DNA of 47,645 bases from CAZBMJ01 sp964493205 (GTDB taxonomy: Bacteria > Myxococcota > UBA727 > JABDBI01), in assembly GCA_964493205.1 (NCBI GenBank), contig CAZBMJ010000016.1:1-47645 (forward strand), read 5' to 3'. This document shows positions 44,352-47,645 of the stretch, piece after piece. The first letter of the stretch is position 1. Each line of letters begins with the position of its first letter. The translations under genes were made by a program, and so were the position numbers. The notes beneath the pieces were generated by a model that worked only from the letters and a program-made list of their open reading frames with translations, made no database searches and was not told the origin of the DNA.

Positions 44352-46204
44352 TTTAAACTAAGCTTATTTATTTTTTTCAGCAGCTTTAGTCCCATGCCCT
44401 GCAATCAATGGGGTAGAAGTACCCCAATCAAAAAATTCATTACTATTGCCACTCACAAGGCACTTTAATTTATGTTCATCATAATATATTTTCCAGCTTC
44501 TAATACTGTCCTCAAACGACTTGTAAGTATTTATTTCACAAATAAGTTGATGCTGACGATTGAATTCTTTCGTAAGAGATTCTTTTATGCCTATAATACT
44601 AAAGATTTCTTTAAACAAATAAGCATTGCCAAACTCATGGAGTATTTTGTAAAGATCTTCTCCAAATACTTTTAGTTTATTTTTAACGTTATAGCTTAAA
44701 CATTCAGGAATTTCTGTTTTCTGTATTTCTATGCAAAGCTTAATTAAAGACTCCATATGACTTTCTTCTTCTAGTTTCAGACGTTGAATTTGATCAATAA
44801 TTTTTGTTATATTGTCTGAATAATTTATGAATTCAATAAATTCTTTTTGTAAAGATAGTAATTTTTCTCTATCTGACCAACTACATTTTGTAACCAGTTC
44901 ATCTATTTCTTCTACTAGAGCTTGATTGTCATCAAGATCATCTATGTTAAGGTTTTGTATACTATGGATATCTATATCCATATCATCTTCTTCTTGACTA
45001 ATATTCATTTCAAATTCAAAATCAAATTCTTCTAATCTAGTTGTAACTTCTGATAGTTGATTGGGCTCTAGTGCAGATTTAACATTTTCCACAAAATCTG
45101 CATTTATATCTTTAAAATTTTTTATATGCTCACAAACATTACTCCTTAAATCTAGGTTTTTTATTGAAACTGGGAATTTACAGAGTGATGTGAATATTTC
45201 TGTAAAGTTTAACTTTAAATTTCTAATTTTTCTTTTAAGTAATGCTAAATAATTCGAATCAATTACATCATCGAACAGAGGATGAGAAAATCTCCATAAG
45301 TGTATCATTTCAAATAATGGGTAAAGATGGCCTAGTGAATTATTACTGAGTAAAACGTTTAATTTTTGCAAGCTATTGCAATCAGATGTATAAATATTTG
45401 TTTGCAAACCACTTACATAGTATTGAAAATCTGGTCTTAGGCACAATAATAACAGATATTTTTTTTTATTAGGAGGGTCCTTATAGAGATTACAAATCTC
45501 CTCAAAAGCCACACGGTCATATGGCTTAGCAAGCCCTATGGGATTTTTACAATTGAGTAGAGTTTCTAAGGCCTTCCATGACTTAGAGGCAGCAGCCGTC
45601 TGCCAAGGTTTAGATCTACCTCTGTCACAAGCTATGTTATACGGTAAATTTACGCTATAGGGGCCTATTTTATCATCAACATCATCAGAGGCCTTATCTA
45701 CGGCCTGTATTAGGATAGCCATATTATATCTTGCTAAAAAGTGTATAAACGTATTTCCACCACAAAAATGATGTTTAAGATCCTCCTCTTTATATATTTC
45801 AAAATTATTTCCACTTAGATCTTCTTTCGAAAAATGATAGAGAATATTTCTTTTATTAAAAAATTTTGCAATTTCTATTGAATCATATTCTTTGTTAGGA
45901 AAATCTGGAAATTCTTTCAAAAACTCATTTTCTAATTTAATAAGTGTTCCTTTACTATTCAATTTATAGGCGGGATAATAATCTGATTCTAGATCATGAG
46001 ATAAAAGTGTAGCTGCAAACACACCTGAAAATATACATAGTATCCTAATTTTATGCTTAATATGTAACATCTTTAACCTAAATTTATTGAAAATTAACTT
46101 CCAATGAAAACAAAAAAATTCTCCAAAAGATTCCTGTTGTAGCGTAGCTAACCTGAGGTTTGCTGAAGGGATAAAGATTTTATTGATGTTTGAAGGTATT
46201 TTTA
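44302..46204. repeat. First copy of a 1903-bp tandem duplication
   Basis: Sequence from 44302 recurs at 46205 with a constant offset of 1903. The unit starts inside the 3' end of the metalloprotease gene and includes the whole first ankyrin-like gene and its upstream spacer. From 44302 to about 45270 the copies show only isolated differences; beyond that they diverge. Confidence 0.93.
44364..46070 (-). CDS. Secreted ankyrin-like protein (copy 1)
   Basis: A 568-residue protein with an N-terminal signal-like segment (IRILCIFSGVFAATLL). Residues about 100-200 hold degenerate ankyrin repeats: GGNTFIHFLARYNMAILIQAV and KPWQTAAASKSWKALETLLN match the G-x-T-x-L-H-x-A-A and x-x-L-L patterns. The C-terminal half is helical, with an acidic stretch (NISQEEDDMDIDIHSIQ) and no family I recognise. 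Secreted ankyrin proteins in host-associated bacteria are often effectors; that role is inference. A near-identical C-terminal half is found in the neighbouring copy. Confidence 0.75.
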   Translation of the reverse strand: MLHIKHKIRILCIFSGVFAATLLSHDLESDYYPAYKLNSKGTLIKLENEFLKEFPDFPNKEYDSIEIAKFFNKRNILYHFSKEDLSGNNFEIYKEEDLKHHFCGGNTFIHFLARYNMAILIQAVDKASDDVDDKIGPYSVNLPYNIACDRGRSKPWQTAAASKSWKALETLLNCKNPIGLAKPYDRVAFEEICNLYKDPPNKKKYLLLLCLRPDFQYYVSGLQTNIYTSDCNSLQKLNVLLSNNSLGHLYPLFEMIHLWRFSHPLFDDVIDSNYLALLKRKIRNLKLNFTEIFTSLCKFPVSIKNLDLRSNVCEHIKNFKDINADFVENVKSALEPNQLSEVTTRLEEFDFEFEMNISQEEDDMDIDIHSIQNLNIDDLDDNQALVEEIDELVTKCSWSDREKLLSLQKEFIEFINYSDNITKIIDQIQRLKLEEESHMESLIKLCIEIQKTEIPECLSYNVKNKLKVFGEDLYKILHEFGNAYLFKEIFSIIGIKESLTKEFNRQHQLICEINTYKSFEDSIRSWKIYYDEHKLKCLVSGNSNEFFDWGTSTPLIAGHGTKAAEKNK

Positions 46205-47645
46205 GGGCAGGTTTATTTAATGAAGAAAAACCTCAGTGTTGGTTTAAGCAATAATTTAAACTAAGCTTATTTATTTTTTTCAGCAGCTTTAGTCCCATGC
46301 CCTGCAATCAATGGGGTAGAAGTACCCCAATCAAAAAATTCATTACTATTGCCACTCACAAGGCACTTTAATTTATGTTCATCATAATATATTTTCCAGC
46401 TTCTAATACTGTCCTCAAACGACTTGTAAGTATTTATTTCACAAATAAGTTGATGCTGACGATTGAATTCTTTCGTAAGAGATTCTTTTATGCCTATAAT
46501 ACTAAAGATTTCTTTAAACAAATAAGCATTGCCAAACTCATGGAGTATTTTGTAAAGATCTTCTCCAAATACTTTTAGTTTATTTTTAACGTTATAGCTT
46601 AAACATTCAGGAATTTCTGTTTTCTGTATTTCTATGCAAAGCTTAATTAAAGACTCCATATGACTTTCTTCTTCTAGTTTCAGACGTTGAATTTGATCAA
46701 TAATTTTTGTTATATTGTCTGAATAATTTATGAATTCAATAAATTCTTTTTGTAAAGATAGTAATTTTTCTCTATCTGACCAACTACATTTTGTAACCAG
46801 TTCATCTATTTCTTCTACTAGAGCTTGATTGTCATCAAGATCATCTATGTTAAGGTTTTGTATACTATGGATATCTATATCCATATCATCTTCTTCTTGA
46901 CTAATATTCATTTCAAATTCAAAATCAAATTCTTCTAATCTAGTTGTAACTTCTGATAGTTGATTGGGCTCTAGTGCAGATTTAACATTTTCCACAAAAT
47001 CTGCATTTATATCTTTAAAATTTTTTATATGCTCACAAACATTACTCCTTAAATCTAGGTTTTTTATTGAAACTGGGAATTTACAGAGTGATGTGAATAT
47101 TTCTGTAAAGTTTAACTTTAAGTTTCTAATTTTTCTTTTAAGTAATGCTAAATAATTCGAATCAATTACATCATGGAAAATAGGATGAGAAAATCTCCAT
47201 AAGTGTATCATTTCAAATAATGGGTAAAGATAGACTAACTTATTACTCAGTAAACATTGTAAATTTTCCAAACTATTGCGATCATCAGATGTATAATTAT
47301 TTGTTCCCGAACCACTTACATAGTATTGAAAATCTGGTCTTAGACACAATAATAACAGATATTTTTTTTTATTAGGGTTGTCAGAGATACGACAAATCTC
47401 TTGAAAAGCCACCTGGTCATATGGCTTAGCAAGCCCTATGGGATTTTTACACTTGAGTATGGCTTCTAAGGCCTTCCATGACGTATGAGCAACGGTTGTC
47501 TGCCAAGGTTTATATCTACCCATTGTCTCGTAAATATAACATGGTAGGTCTACGCCATAGGAATTTTTTGTATTATCTACACCATCAAGTGCCTTATCTA
47601 CGGCCTGTATTAGGATAGCCATATTATATCTTGCTAAAAAGTGTA
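46205..47645. repeat. Second copy of the tandem duplication (cut by window end)
   Basis: Starts with the 15 final codons of the metalloprotease gene (now a fragment) and continues into the second ankyrin-like gene. The copy is incomplete because the window ends. Confidence 0.93.
46267..47645 (-). CDS. Ankyrin-like protein (copy 2), partial at window edge
   Basis: The reading frame stays open to the window end, so the N-terminus and any signal peptide lie outside; an internal ATG at 47622 is not a likely start, because the matching position in copy 1 is internal. The C-terminal 295 or so residues are identical to copy 1. The preceding part differs at many positions (for example NLPYNIACDRGRSKPWQTAAAS in copy 1 versus DLPCYIYETMGRYKPWQTTV), while hydrophobic positions and KNPIGLAKPYD are kept. 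This contrast suggests conversion of the C-terminal half or selection on the N-terminal half. Confidence 0.75.
   Translation of the reverse strand, partial: HFLARYNMAILIQAVDKALDGVDNTKNSYGVDLPCYIYETMGRYKPWQTTVAHTSWKALEAILKCKNPIGLAKPYDQVAFQEICRISDNPNKKKYLLLLCLRPDFQYYVSGSGTNNYTSDDRNSLENLQCLLSNKLVYLYPLFEMIHLWRFSHPIFHDVIDSNYLALLKRKIRNLKLNFTEIFTSLCKFPVSIKNLDLRSNVCEHIKNFKDINADFVENVKSALEPNQLSEVTTRLEEFDFEFEMNISQEEDDMDIDIHSIQNLNIDDLDDNQALVEEIDELVTKCSWSDREKLLSLQKEFIEFINYSDNITKIIDQIQRLKLEEESHMESLIKLCIEIQKTEIPECLSYNVKNKLKVFGEDLYKILHEFGNAYLFKEIFSIIGIKESLTKEFNRQHQLICEINTYKSFEDSIRSWKIYYDEHKLKCLVSGNSNEFFDWGTSTPLIAGHGTKAAEKNK

Overview
The window is AT-rich DNA from a Gram-negative bacterium. It encodes lipoproteins, an Omp85 protein with a TamB partner, a porin, a periplasmic HtrA protease and an Slt-type lytic transglycosylase, so there is a true outer membrane. 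The AT bias, several secreted proteins of unknown function, a transglutaminase-elicitor-like protein, degenerate ankyrin-like proteins and small palindromic intergenic repeats suggest a host-associated or predatory lifestyle. The sequence alone does not let me name the lineage.

Layout. 1-4.8 kb (minus strand): a tight nuoJKLMN-like operon for a very divergent complex I membrane arm. 4.9-8.6 kb (plus): gatC-gatA-HIT protein-NHLP-type RiPP precursor-mrp/apbC. 8.7-10.4 kb: a transglutaminase-elicitor-like protein with a Pro/Ser/Thr repeat linker. 10.4-11.5 kb (minus): folE and a FolB-like gene, separated by a MITE-like element. 11.6-12.7 kb: a porin. 12.9-15.2 kb (minus): a coiled-coil lipoprotein with 363-bp tandem repeats. 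15.3-17.3 kb: an AbiE toxin-antitoxin module flanked by a 151-bp direct repeat of the htrA 3' end. 17.2-21.6 kb: htrA, slt, holB. 21.9-28 kb: a histone-H1-like protein, a DUF2058-like protein, a SIMPL-domain protein, an alkaline phosphatase, rpsD, and a secreted protein with a HicA-like C-terminus. 28-32.2 kb: an exbB/tolQ-like gene with a DsbD-alpha-like lipoprotein, a broken WD40 gene, a metallophosphoesterase-like/tetraheme cytochrome fusion and a zinc-ribbon protein. 32.3-39.7 kb: tamB and a tamA/Omp85 gene. 39.7-44.4 kb: a hicB remnant, a metalloprotease lipoprotein, aroA, aroE and a second secreted metalloprotease. 44.3-47.6 kb (minus): two tandem paralogous ankyrin-like secreted proteins produced by a 1903-bp duplication; the second runs off the window.

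How the genes fit together. Most of the window is envelope biology (TamB/Omp85, HtrA, Slt, porin, ExbB-like, lipoproteins) and housekeeping (GatCA, Mrp, FolE, HolB, RpsD, AroA, AroE), interrupted by accessory features. The most notable are the AbiE island, the NHLP-type precursor inside a housekeeping operon, the Nuo-like subunits that lack key membrane charges, and the duplicated ankyrin-like pair. I saw no tRNA, rRNA, CRISPR array, transposase or integrase gene.
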